In this document: positions 1 through 7,200 of the stretch, one piece after another
Numbering within the stretch: position 1 is the stretch's first letter
How the letters are laid out: each line of letters begins with the position of its first letter
Source of the DNA: a virus
DNA length: 31,240 nt
IMG/VR virus record: IMGVR_UViG_3300003324_000207
Span: 1,050-32,289 of that record
Direction: 5' to 3' (one strand)
Made by a program: the position numbers and the translations under genes
The notes under the pieces: model-generated
What the model saw: only the letters and a program-made list of their open reading frames with translations
Told to the model about the DNA's origin: nothing
The model's database searches: none

Positions 1-87
1 GCCGATGTAGGTGCCGCAGCGCCAGCACTCGCAATCGGTGGACGGCACGACGTAGGCGCCGCAGTGTGGGCAGGGTGCCGCGTTCAG
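1..87 (-). CDS. Zinc-ribbon protein, cut by left window edge
   Basis: This is the beginning of a reading frame that runs off the left edge of the window. The visible part reads ...APCPHCGAYVVPSTDCECW and continues RCGTYIG, giving a CxxC-x9-CxCxxC cysteine pattern typical of a small zinc ribbon. The start is uncertain: a CTG overlaps the stop codon of the upstream frame (CTGA), in the style of the GTGA and ATGA overlaps seen elsewhere here, and a GTG lies about 50 bases further upstream. Zinc binding is inferred from cysteine spacing only; the function is unknown. It is the last visible gene downstream of the lysis cassette. Confidence 0.55.
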   Translation of the reverse strand, partial: MNAAPCPHCGAYVVPSTDCECWRCGTYIG

Positions 88-257
88 TCGTCGTCCCGGA
101 GCCTCTTCAAGATCCGGTCCAGATGTGCGTTGATCGACCACCGATACATCGCCTCCTCTAGCTCGAGAAGTCGGCTGATGTGCTCCTGGTGCCACCACCA
201 GTCCCCGGCGAATCCGGACGGGTGTTGGAAGATCGTTCGCTCGATGCCCTTCGGCGC
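84..257 (-). other. Out-of-phase C-terminal coding segment (split gene, part 2)
   Basis: This frame encodes about 57 residues beginning APKGIERTIFQHPSGFAGDW and ending ILKRLRDDD. The composition looks natural: a WWWH cluster, an amphipathic helix and a charged C-terminus. No ATG, GTG or TTG in this frame precedes the segment near its beginning; the only ATG would give a 21-residue peptide from position 149. It lies -1 relative to the overlapping frame at 158-511, whose own C-terminus becomes low-complexity at just this place. The simplest readings are one gene interrupted by an indel, or a -1 frameshift near 255-275. No canonical slippery heptamer is obvious. Confidence 0.5.
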
Positions 258-511
258 GCGTCCGCTTGTGCGAGGAGTAGTTCCAGCATCGGGATCGGCG
301 CGTCCATGACGCGGGCGGTAACCCAGTTCTTCAGCAAACGCTTCTGCGCGGGAGTCGCGGTCCCGTTCCACCCCGCCTGTATCGCGTCCTGCAGAACCTT
401 CGGTGTGCTTGCCCTCCACCCTGCTACTGCTCCTTCGTGGAACTTCCGCTGGTTCTCCGACGATGTCCTGCCGCCTTTGGCGCCGGCCTCCGCTGCGTCG
501 TCCCAACTCAA
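158..511 (-). CDS. Hypothetical protein in lysis region (split gene, part 1)
   Basis: The frame gives 117 residues from a TTG start that overlaps the TGA stop of the upstream membrane protein (TTGA), so it looks translationally coupled. The first 85 or so residues look natural: AEAGAKGGRTSSENQRKF, then a helical PAQKRLLKNWV stretch and MLELLLAQADAR. The last 30 residues become Ser/Arg/Gly-rich and look like read-through in the wrong frame, while the overlapping frame at 84-257 becomes convincing. I recognise no family. It may be the N-terminal part of one longer protein joined to the next frame. Confidence 0.55.
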   Translation of the reverse strand: MSWDDAAEAGAKGGRTSSENQRKFHEGAVAGWRASTPKVLQDAIQAGWNGTATPAQKRLLKNWVTARVMDAPIPMLELLLAQADARRRASSERSSNTRPDSPGTGGGTRSTSADFSS

Positions 512-723
512 AGCCCGTCTTGTCTCCCGTGTCTGTTGCGCCAGACGCGGGAAAGGAAATGAACAGAGAGCCAGGCGATGAACCCGACGATGAGTGCGGC
601 CGGTACCTGGTGAAGCGTGGTCTGGGTGGCCGTGTCGTTCGGGACCGAGTTGAAGACCGCGATCCCCTCCATCACCAGGAAGGCGATAACGAGCGCGAGC
701 CAAGCCCAGGGCGAGACCTTCAC
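508..723 (-). CDS. Small two-helix membrane protein, holin candidate
   Basis: The protein has 71 residues with two hydrophobic segments, about residues 6-25 (WAWLALVIAFLVMEGIAVF) and 39-57, and a basic C-terminal tail (SRVWRNRHGRQ). The ATG overlaps the stop of the preceding gene (ATGA). Size, two membrane passes, charged tail and position in the cluster with both cell-wall hydrolases fit a holin or a holin partner. Holins share little sequence, so this rests on topology and context. It is one of three consecutive-type small membrane proteins (with 720-920 and 1439-1669), and which one triggers lysis cannot be decided from sequence. Confidence 0.7.
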   Translation of the reverse strand: MKVSPWAWLALVIAFLVMEGIAVFNSVPNDTATQTTLHQVPAALIVGFIAWLSVHFLSRVWRNRHGRQDGL

Positions 724-920
724 CGCGGGTCGTCCAGCCCCTTCAGGTGCTTGCGCGCCTCCGAGGTGATGACTGCGGCCAAGAGCGCCACGGGCAGGGC
801 GAGCTCCGGCTTGTCCGTCGCGTACGCCACTGCAGCACCAGCCCCGACCTGCAGCAACGTCCAGTACAGCCGGTAGATCGTGCCGTGTGCGTTGTACAAG
901 TCCTGTAGCTTCTGAAGCAC
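720..920 (-). CDS. Small membrane protein, holin candidate
   Basis: The protein has 66 residues from a GTG start that overlaps the TAG of the upstream gene (TAGTG). An AGGAGG ribosome site lies six bases before the GTG. Residues 1-18 are amphipathic; about 19-36 (YWTLLQVGAGAAVAYAT) and 39-53 (LALPVALLAAVI) are hydrophobic, and the tail is charged (EARKHLKGLDDPR). This resembles small phage holins with a hairpin of two membrane helices and a charged C-terminus. An in-frame upstream extension exists but reads as a shadow of the preceding gene, so I prefer the GTG. Confidence 0.7.
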   Translation of the reverse strand: MLQKLQDLYNAHGTIYRLYWTLLQVGAGAAVAYATDKPELALPVALLAAVITSEARKHLKGLDDPR

Positions 921-1186
921 TACGAACCTCCTGTCATGAGTGACATGGTTGGTACGGGCTTGATGACGTGACGCTCGAGCACCTGCGCCGTGGGGATGCA
1001 CGTCACGTCGCGATAGCCGTCGCCGTGTGGCAGGAGTTCCGGCGCCACCCGAGTCCACGTCTCGTCTTCGCCGATGAGGAACCCGACCGTGGTGACGACG
1101 TAGTCCTCGTACTGGTCTTCCTCGTCGCGAACCGAGTAGGCGTCGCGCCAGATGATCTCTACCACCACAGGGATCGGCTCAGGCAT
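920..1186 (-). CDS. Hypothetical acidic protein
   Basis: The protein has 88 residues and starts MPEPIPVVVEIIWRDAYSVR. A clear GGAGG lies nine bases before the ATG, which supports this start over in-frame extensions. It contains an acidic run (RDEEDQYEDY), no signal peptide and no membrane segment. I recognise no family. Its start overlaps the last 28 bases of the upstream Cys-rich gene and its stop overlaps the GTG of the next membrane protein, so it belongs to the same tightly packed lysis operon. Confidence 0.7.
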   Translation of the reverse strand: MPEPIPVVVEIIWRDAYSVRDEEDQYEDYVVTTVGFLIGEDETWTRVAPELLPHGDGYRDVTCIPTAQVLERHVIKPVPTMSLMTGGS

Positions 1187-1437
1187 TGCCAAAACCTCCG
1201 ACCGTCTTGAACAGATGGGGGGATGCCGACGACGATGTACGTGCGGGTGTTGCAGGTCGTACCGTCGCCGCCCTTGGCGTAGCAGTCGTACCAAGAGCAC
1301 GCATGATTCCCTGCGCGTATCTCGTTGCCGAGGGGGTCATGCAGCGGGCTGCAGTGACGCTTAGCGGTGGAATCGCACTTGAGACAGGGCATCGCGTTGG
1401 GGTAGTCCACGCGGCCAGGCCGCTTCCAGATAGCCAC
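1159..1437 (-). CDS. Small Cys-rich protein, likely zinc-binding
   Basis: The protein has 92 residues from a GTG with AGGAG eight bases upstream; a nearby ATG in another frame is spaced too closely to that site and its product looks like a shadow. Cysteines fall at about 18, 21, 29, 47, 52, 62 and 85, beginning CLKCDSTAKRHC, so one or more metal sites are likely. The C-terminus (QCLSRSLWW) overlaps the start of the next gene. No family is recognised. It sits between a one-helix membrane protein and the acidic protein within the lysis operon; zinc binding is inferred. Confidence 0.6.
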   Translation of the reverse strand: MAIWKRPGRVDYPNAMPCLKCDSTAKRHCSPLHDPLGNEIRAGNHACSWYDCYAKGGDGTTCNTRTYIVVGIPPSVQDGRRFWQCLSRSLWW

Positions 1438-1438
1438 C

Positions 1439-1669
1439 TCATCGGCTCCTGGGCTCCTCGGCGTGGAACCGGAGATGTTCGACCATCCACAGCCGCAGCT
1501 CTGCGATGTCGCCAGCCATCCGGTCGATCTGGTCACCCGCCGTCCGGCCGTTGGGCGTCTTCACCCGTGTCGCCGCCTTGTAGGCGAAGTAGCCGTTGAT
1601 CGCGGTACCGAGCGCAGTGATGCAGGCGGCGACGATGACGACGGGGATGACGATGTTCTGCCCGTCCAT
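1439..1669 (-). CDS. Single-pass membrane protein, holin or spanin-like candidate
   Basis: The protein has 76 residues with one hydrophobic segment at about residues 6-27 (IVIPVVIVAACITALGTAI), then a charged helical region (DQIDRMAGDIAELRLWMVEH) that could form a coiled coil. It begins one base after the stop of the NlpC/P60 gene. One helix followed by an amphipathic cytoplasmic or outer domain is seen in small phage lysis-associated membrane proteins. Its position directly after the two hydrolases supports a lysis role, but sequence alone does not separate a holin from an accessory protein. Confidence 0.7.
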   Translation of the reverse strand: MDGQNIVIPVVIVAACITALGTAINGYFAYKAATRVKTPNGRTAGDQIDRMAGDIAELRLWMVEHLRFHAEEPRSR

Positions 1670-1670
1670 G

Positions 1671-2369
1671 TCAGGTCTTCACCCGCCCGAACCCGACGAC
1701 GCGGCTGTAGTCGATCGCGCGGATGGCGACGGGTTCCCCGAACGGGTTGCGGGTGTCGAGCATGTACCCCGGCTTGGAGTACAGGCCGACGTGCGAGGCG
1801 TGCGGCCAGGTGATGCCGCGGGTGTTGGGGAAGTTCATGAACACCAGGTCGCCGCGTTCTGCGCGCGAGGAGTCCATCAGCCAGACGCGGCTCGACGTGC
1901 GCTGCGCCTCGGCGTTGTGCGGCAGCGGCGCGAACGGCTCGTAGGCCCACATCGTCAGGCCGCTGCAGTCGAAGGCGTCCGCGCCGGGGTCCTCCGGGCC
2001 GTTGGCGACGCCGAAGCGGTAGACGGTGCCGAGCTCGGACAGCGCCCGCTCATAGGCCTGGTCCTGCGGGGTCTTCGGCGGTGCGCTGTGCAGCGTTAGG
2101 ACCCGGTAGCGACGCTTCTCATGTTCCGAGTCGATCCGGGTCGTGAAGTGTGAAAGCTCCTGCGGGTCGGTGTGTCGCAGTTGCAGCGCGGCCATGATCG
2201 AGAACATCCGGGGTCCGTGGTAGATGCGGGTCTCATGCCCGTCCGGTCGGCGCCAGCGGAAGTCGCGGCCGTCCCGCTTGGCGAGTTCGCGGATGCGGGC
2301 GACGGCCTCGCGGCGGGTCATCGCGCGCCCGTACTCACTGCCGGCTGCCGCGATCTTGTGGCGACTCAC
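1671..2369 (-). CDS. NlpC/P60-family cell-wall peptidase (endolysin component)
   Basis: The protein has 232 residues. NlpC/P60 enzymes are papain-like cysteine peptidases that cut stem peptides of peptidoglycan. The C-terminal half carries the family signature: catalytic Cys135 in AFDCSGLTMWAY, the RGDLVFMNF segment near 172-180, catalytic His193 in HASHVGLY, and a polar third residue probably around 205-208 (DTRNP). The first 110 residues form a separate region without recognised motifs, possibly wall-binding. The start is a GTG whose last two bases overlap the stop of the lysozyme gene (GTGA), so the two hydrolases are coupled. There is no signal peptide, so export would rely on the holin candidates downstream. 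Confidence 0.88.
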   Translation of the reverse strand: MSRHKIAAAGSEYGRAMTRREAVARIRELAKRDGRDFRWRRPDGHETRIYHGPRMFSIMAALQLRHTDPQELSHFTTRIDSEHEKRRYRVLTLHSAPPKTPQDQAYERALSELGTVYRFGVANGPEDPGADAFDCSGLTMWAYEPFAPLPHNAEAQRTSSRVWLMDSSRAERGDLVFMNFPNTRGITWPHASHVGLYSKPGYMLDTRNPFGEPVAIRAIDYSRVVGFGRVKT

Positions 2370-2791
2370 GGGCAGGCCAGCCGTTCCTCGACGTAGTCGA
2401 GCTTCTTCCGCCAGATGCGGAGGGCCTTGGTCGCCAAGACCAGCGGGATGAACTTCAGATAGGCGCCGGAGTTGTACGCCGCCCACGGCGTCCAGTTCTC
2501 ACCCTCGTTCGACATACCGAAGGCGTAGGCCGCGTTGGGGATCGCGCAGTAGGCGTCGGCATCGGAGAGGTCGGCGTGCCAGTGGTTGTTGATCTGGAAC
2601 AGCCCCCTGTCCGTCGAGGAGACCGTGCCGTCCTCGTTGAGGTTGTCGTGCCATGCGCCCACATAGCGGCCGGATTCGGCAGTCATCACGGCTACTGCAG
2701 TGGTGAGTGCGGTGCGCCGGAAGCCGACGTGGTGGCACAGGGCAAGCGCCATCCCGTAGTTGAGCTGCTTGCCCGCTAGCGGCATCTGCAT
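2366..2791 (-). CDS. Lysozyme-like (transglycosylase-fold) endolysin
   Basis: The protein has 141 residues and should cleave peptidoglycan glycan strands. The lysozyme-like core is visible: a catalytic glutamate at about Glu39 (MTAESGRYVG), the SSTDRGLFQINNHW segment at about 59-71, and an aromatic C-terminal part (WTPWAAYNSGAYLKF). There is no signal peptide. Two starts are possible, at 2791 and at the third codon (2785). It is the first gene of the leftmost block, with a GCCCTAGACG element 40 bases upstream, and is followed at once by the NlpC/P60 gene. Having glycosidase and peptidase as separate adjacent genes, rather than one two-domain endolysin, is notable. Confidence 0.85.
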   Translation of the reverse strand: MQMPLAGKQLNYGMALALCHHVGFRRTALTTAVAVMTAESGRYVGAWHDNLNEDGTVSSTDRGLFQINNHWHADLSDADAYCAIPNAAYAFGMSNEGENWTPWAAYNSGAYLKFIPLVLATKALRIWRKKLDYVEERLACP

Positions 2792-2830
2792 CCCCGCAGG
2801 TCGCGGTACATATCCGCAGGTTGGGGGATA

Positions 2831-2840
2831 CGTCTAGGGC
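2831..2840 (-). promoter_or_regulatory. GCCCTAGACG boundary element, copy 5 (lysis block)
   Basis: Minus-strand TGCCCTAGACG lies in the 72-base gap between the lysozyme start (minus) and the plus-strand membrane gene. It is identical in its core to four other copies at gene boundaries. Role unknown; a promoter or RNA-processing signal is inferred. Confidence 0.5.
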
Positions 2841-2863
2841 ATAACCCGTGTTACGGTTCACCC

Positions 2864-3022
2864 ATGAGATTCGCGGGTATCGTCCTCGGGGCCACCCTGC
2901 TCGTCTGTGGCGTCGTCCTGGCCGCCGCTTCGGTGCTGTACAGCCTCGGCTGGATCGGCTTCCTGCCCGGCCTGGCGATGGGCTTCTACGGCATCAAGCT
3001 GCTACGCGGCGACGAAGGCTAG
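2864..3022 (+). CDS. Small two-helix membrane protein on opposite strand
   Basis: A 52-residue frame on the plus strand starts MRFAGIVLGATLLVCGVVLA and has two hydrophobic segments, about 4-26 and 28-46, separated by a Gly/Trp turn, ending KLLRGDEG. The composition is clearly that of a membrane protein and the third positions are GC-rich, which favours a real gene. No ribosome binding site precedes the ATG, so it may be leaderless or weakly translated. Its TAG stop is within a CTAG shared with the TAG stop of the convergent minus-strand gene. Lying next to the lysis genes, it could be a holin or antiholin-like protein, which is inference. Confidence 0.6.
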   Translation: MRFAGIVLGATLLVCGVVLAAASVLYSLGWIGFLPGLAMGFYGIKLLRGDEG

Positions 3023-3915
3023 CCGTAGGCCGCCTCCCCCTGCTGCGGGTACTGGCTCAGGCCACCGCCCGCGCCCTGCTGCGCGTAGGTGCCCTGCACG
3101 GGGCGACCGTAGAGCGAACTGCGCTGCTGGGCGATGTTCTTGATCTTCTCGATGTCGCTGGTGTAGGCGCCGGGGTTGCCGAGGATCTTGACCAGTTGGG
3201 CCGCGTTGATGCCCTGCTGCTGTAGCTCGGGCAGGTAGCCCTGCAGGTTGCTGCGAACCTCTGAGACGAGCTGGTTCACATCATCGAACGTAGCGGTGGG
3301 CGGCAACACGCCCTTCGACAGAGATGCGGCGTCTTCCTTCGAGAAGCCCAACTGCGACTGGAACTGAGCACCCTCGTACAGGCCAAGGAACCGGTTGTCG
3401 CCCGCCTTCAGCGCCTCCTTGTACGCAGAGTTCGGGGTGACCTTGATGCCCCGCGCCCGCTCCTGCGCCTCGAACGCCGCCTTCAGGGCGGGGTTCGAGT
3501 CCACGATATGCACGGCCGCGAGTCGCTGGCCGAACTCGTCGGGTGAGGTCTGATCCTGGATGAGCTTGGCGAACTGGTCCTTGTTGAAGTTCTTGTACCC
3601 GTACTTCTGGGCGATCTGCTGGTTCTGGTTGAGCGCTGTCCGGTAGTTCTTGATGGCGCCGGCCAACGAGGAAACCGACACGCCCACCCCCTGCTCCCCC
3701 GTCAGTGCGTTGGCGATCGTGCCGCCCTTCTCGATGAGACCGGGGAACTGCCTGCGGAAGTAGTGTGTGTTCACCAGCCGCTCGACGACATCCTGCGTGG
3801 TGAGTTGGCGACGCACGGCCAGGTCGATGAGCTGCCGGATCTCCTGCGTCAGGTCGTTGCCGAAGAGCTGCTTGACCGTGTTCTTGTACTGCTGCCGGTT
3901 CTTCTTGTCTGCCAT
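3019..3915 (-). CDS. Putative internal virion protein
   Basis: The protein has 298 residues. It is rich in Gln, Asn and Ala, mostly helical, with an N-terminal segment QLIDLAVRRQLTTQDVVERL followed by NTHYFRRQFPGLI and a Gln/Gly-rich C-terminus (GTYAQQGAGGGLSQYPQQG). The helix pattern ending in a Tyr/Phe-rich 'YFRRQFPG' motif is reminiscent of putative internal or tape-measure-like proteins of other phages. It follows the giant protein and a Gly/Ser-linker protein at the end of the virion block. I cannot name a family; the structural assignment is from context and composition. Confidence 0.55.
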   Translation of the reverse strand: MADKKNRQQYKNTVKQLFGNDLTQEIRQLIDLAVRRQLTTQDVVERLVNTHYFRRQFPGLIEKGGTIANALTGEQGVGVSVSSLAGAIKNYRTALNQNQQIAQKYGYKNFNKDQFAKLIQDQTSPDEFGQRLAAVHIVDSNPALKAAFEAQERARGIKVTPNSAYKEALKAGDNRFLGLYEGAQFQSQLGFSKEDAASLSKGVLPPTATFDDVNQLVSEVRSNLQGYLPELQQQGINAAQLVKILGNPGAYTSDIEKIKNIAQQRSSLYGRPVQGTYAQQGAGGGLSQYPQQGEAAYG

Positions 3916-3916
3916 G

Positions 3917-4294
3917 TCAGACCGCCGCGATCTGTCGGAGGACCGCGAAAATGCCCTTCGCTTCGTCCTTGTAGGTCTTCGTGTCTTGGAACGCCGTCTT
4001 CATCCGCTCACGGTGGATGAACTCGGTGACGTTCATCCCGGAGTTCGCGGCGGCCTTGACGTATGCCTCGGTGGGCGGCTCGCCCCAGAGCTGGATGTAG
4101 GCAGAGCGGAACAGGGACTCGAGCTGCGCGACGCGCGGGTCTACGGGGGGCGCAGACGGCGTGCTGGAACTCGACGACGAGCTGCCGCTTGAGGACGACC
4201 CTCCGCTCGAGCCGCCGCTGCTGCCGCCCGACGAACCGCCGGAGCCGCCTCCGTTGATGGGCGGCGGGCTAGGGGGTGGTGGCTTGGTAGGCAT
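3917..4294 (-). CDS. Gly/Ser-linker protein, putative virion component
   Basis: The protein has 125 residues in two parts. Residues 1-50 are low-complexity: a proline run (KPPPPSPPPI), repeated GGSSGGSS units, then poly-Ser. Residues 52-125 look folded and helical, beginning VDPRVAQLESLFRSAYIQLW and ending IFAVLRQIAAV. Its ATG overlaps the stop of the giant gene (TGATG), so the two are likely made together. The folded part has the same general layout as the N-terminal region of the next gene (helix, Thr-containing turn, helix with aromatic residues), but I cannot prove homology. Function unknown. Confidence 0.6.
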   Translation of the reverse strand: MPTKPPPPSPPPINGGGSGGSSGGSSGGSSGGSSSSGSSSSSSSTPSAPPVDPRVAQLESLFRSAYIQLWGEPPTEAYVKAAANSGMNVTEFIHRERMKTAFQDTKTYKDEAKGIFAVLRQIAAV

Positions 4295-7200
4295 CAGGAA
4301 CCTCCGAGTCGGTAGTAGGTGTCGGGAACGAGGATGCCGCCGATGATCGGGTCTCCCCCGTTCTGCTCTTGCAGGTCATACCAGGACCGCTTGAACGCGG
4401 GCGAGTCGTCCTGGTAGTACTTCACCCACTGCAACAGCCAATCTTGCTGCGCTCGCCAGCCGGCGACGGCGTCCTTGTCGAACCCGCCCGTGCCGTGGTA
4501 GCGGTCGTTCGCGCGGTTCGCGTCGTCCACGTTCGACTGGATCTTGTCGGCCAGGTCGAAGATGTAGCCCCAGTAGGCGTCCACCTTCTTGTTGTCGCCC
4601 TGGCTCCCGTAGCCTGCCGCGCGCAGGCCGAACGTCCATGAGTTCGTGTTGTCGATGACCCTGGCGAAGTTCTTGTTCCCCTTCGCCCACTGGGCCACCT
4701 GGTTGTCGATGGACTGATAACGCTTCCCGATATCATCGGCCTTCGGGTTCTCCGTCTGGTACTTGGAGATGCCGATGCGCCACTCGGCGATCTGCTCGAG
4801 ATGCTTGACCGACGTGGACGAGAGCTTGACGCCCTGCAGGTGCCAGTCCCAGGCGGAGTAGAACACGGTTGGCTTCGTAGCGAGGTCCGCCATGTATTGC
4901 GCCCGTTCCTTCTGGGTCATGTATCTGTCCCACCACGCCCGCACGACCTTCGGGTTGTTCACGTACTTCTGATCGAAGAACGACTGCGCGTTCTGATAGT
5001 TCTGGTTCTCCTGCCAGGCGTAGTCGTAGTTGCGATCGGCGTTGGACCGGAGATTCTGGTAGTGCGACATCGTGTGGACGACCTCGGTGCGGAGGTCCTG
5101 GGGCAGGTCCATGATGCGCTTGATGTACTGCTGCGGGAGCGTCTGCAACGTGTAGTCCGCGGTGCGAAGCGTGCCGTCCTCGTTCAGCGACGTGCCGAAG
5201 TAGGCGGAGATGAACGGCGCGATACCCGGCGTCTCCTGCTCGAGCTTCGCCGTCTGCTTGCCCAGGCTCGCCATCAGGTCCGGGTCCAGGCTGATGTCCA
5301 CCAGCCCGTCCTTCTTCATCCTCGCTTCGATCTTGTCGCGGATGTCGAGGTACTTTCCGAGGGCCTGGAAGCCGGGGGCGTTCTCGAAGCCCGGCGTGTC
5401 AGCGATCTGTCGCGCCTGCGCGAGCGCGTACCATGCGGGCTTGTCCAGACCATCCGGCCAGGAGTAGACCGCGTTGTCGCCCTCGCCCTTACGCTCGAGG
5501 TGGGTCGCGGCCCAGTTCGGGTACTGGTTGGCGAGGCCCGCCAGGAACTCGCTCCGCTTGGCGATGAGGTCGCGGTAGGCGGGCGAGGACGTGTCGGTGA
5601 TGTTCGAGGCCACCGGGTCCCAGACCGCCCGGTACCAATCGTCCACGACGCTGGAAACCTTGTTGTCCTCCCCCTTGGAGAGGTAGTCGTCCAGCGGCCG
5701 GTACTTCATCAGGCCCTCGGACAAGAGCTTGGAGTACGTGCTGAAGTCCTCGGCCTCGGCGATCTTCGGGTCGATGCCGATGAGCACCAGCCCCGCCCAC
5801 GCCCGGTTGTTCTTCATGAAGTCGCCGATGCCGGGCGTCTTCAAGAGCTGATCCACGAACTGCGACGAGGGGATGCGCGGTGCCTGGATGAACTCACCGT
5901 CCGGCCCCTTGATGCCCGCGTCGTAGAAGGTCTTGCCGACCGTGACGTAAGACAGGTCGGGGTGGCGCTTCGTCCACTCCTTGACCGCGTCAAGGTAGTT
6001 CGGGGAGTTCTCCACCAAGTCCTGCCACTCCGCCTCGTAGGGCGAGGCAGGGGTCTGGATGCGGAGGGCAGCCGGCGAAAGGATCTGCATAAGCGCGCGC
6101 ACCTGCAGCAGCTCGTTCGCGTCCTTCTGCGCCATCGCCGTGAGCTCGTCGATGGAAAGCGGATTGCCGTTCTCGTCCTTGTCCATCCCGTTCACCTGGT
6201 AGGAGCGCAGCAGCGAGTAGGTGAGCGCCTGGCGCTGGGACTCGGGGATGATCGTCGGCATGAACTGGGCGAGCGCCGCCTTCACCGAGGTCGGCAGCAG
6301 GCTCGCCCCGGACTGCGGCCCGTACTGGAACAGGTAGGACGTGACGGGGATGGACTTGGAATCCTTGAGCAAGCCCTGAAGGGCAAGGGCAGCCAGTGGG
6401 TCCATGCCGGGAGCAGGGAGCGGCACGCCACCCACCAGCTTGCCGATGATCGGGGTTTGCCCCGAGAACTTGATGGTCGAAGACGACAGCAGGTTGAACG
6501 AGGCGAGCGGGGCGATGAAGCCGATGCCGAGTTGGTCGAGTCGGTTGTCCTGCCCCCAGCCCTTCTCGCCGCCGATGTCCCCCCACTTGCCGTGCATGAC
6601 GGCCCAGGACGCGCCGGCCAGCCAGCGGAACGCGCCCATCGGGACGACGTACTCCCCCGTCTGCGGGTCCTTCTTGATGAAACCGGAATCTACGCCCGTG
6701 CGGAACAACTGCATCGTGCGCCCCAGCATCTCGGGGTGCCGCATGGCGATAGCGCCCCATGTCTGGAATCCCTCGAAGAACGGCTGCGGGAACGGGAACA
6801 CGATCTGCAGCAACTCGGTGAACCGCGACTGGCGGGTCAGGTCGAACATGACAGAGCGCACCCGCTGCAAAGCGAACTGCGTAGAGGCCACATCGACGGC
6901 GTGGTGGATGCCCGAGGGCAGTACGCGACCCGCTTCGCTCAACGGTTTCCACTCGCGACCCGAGGTCAAAACCTCGATCTTGGATGTCGGGATGGACTTG
7001 AACGTATATTGCGAGCCGGGGAACAGCTCCTCCGGGGTGACACGGCCCACCGCATCGGCCTTGACGCGAAAGGCGATCTTCTCTCCCCCGCCGTGCGCGA
7101 GGCGCTTGGCGTCGTCCAGGCTGTCGGCGAAGAACAGCTTGGGCTCGCGCATCCCGCGGGCGTTGACCGCGCCCTCGCCAAGGGGCCGCGGGCGTAGCCC

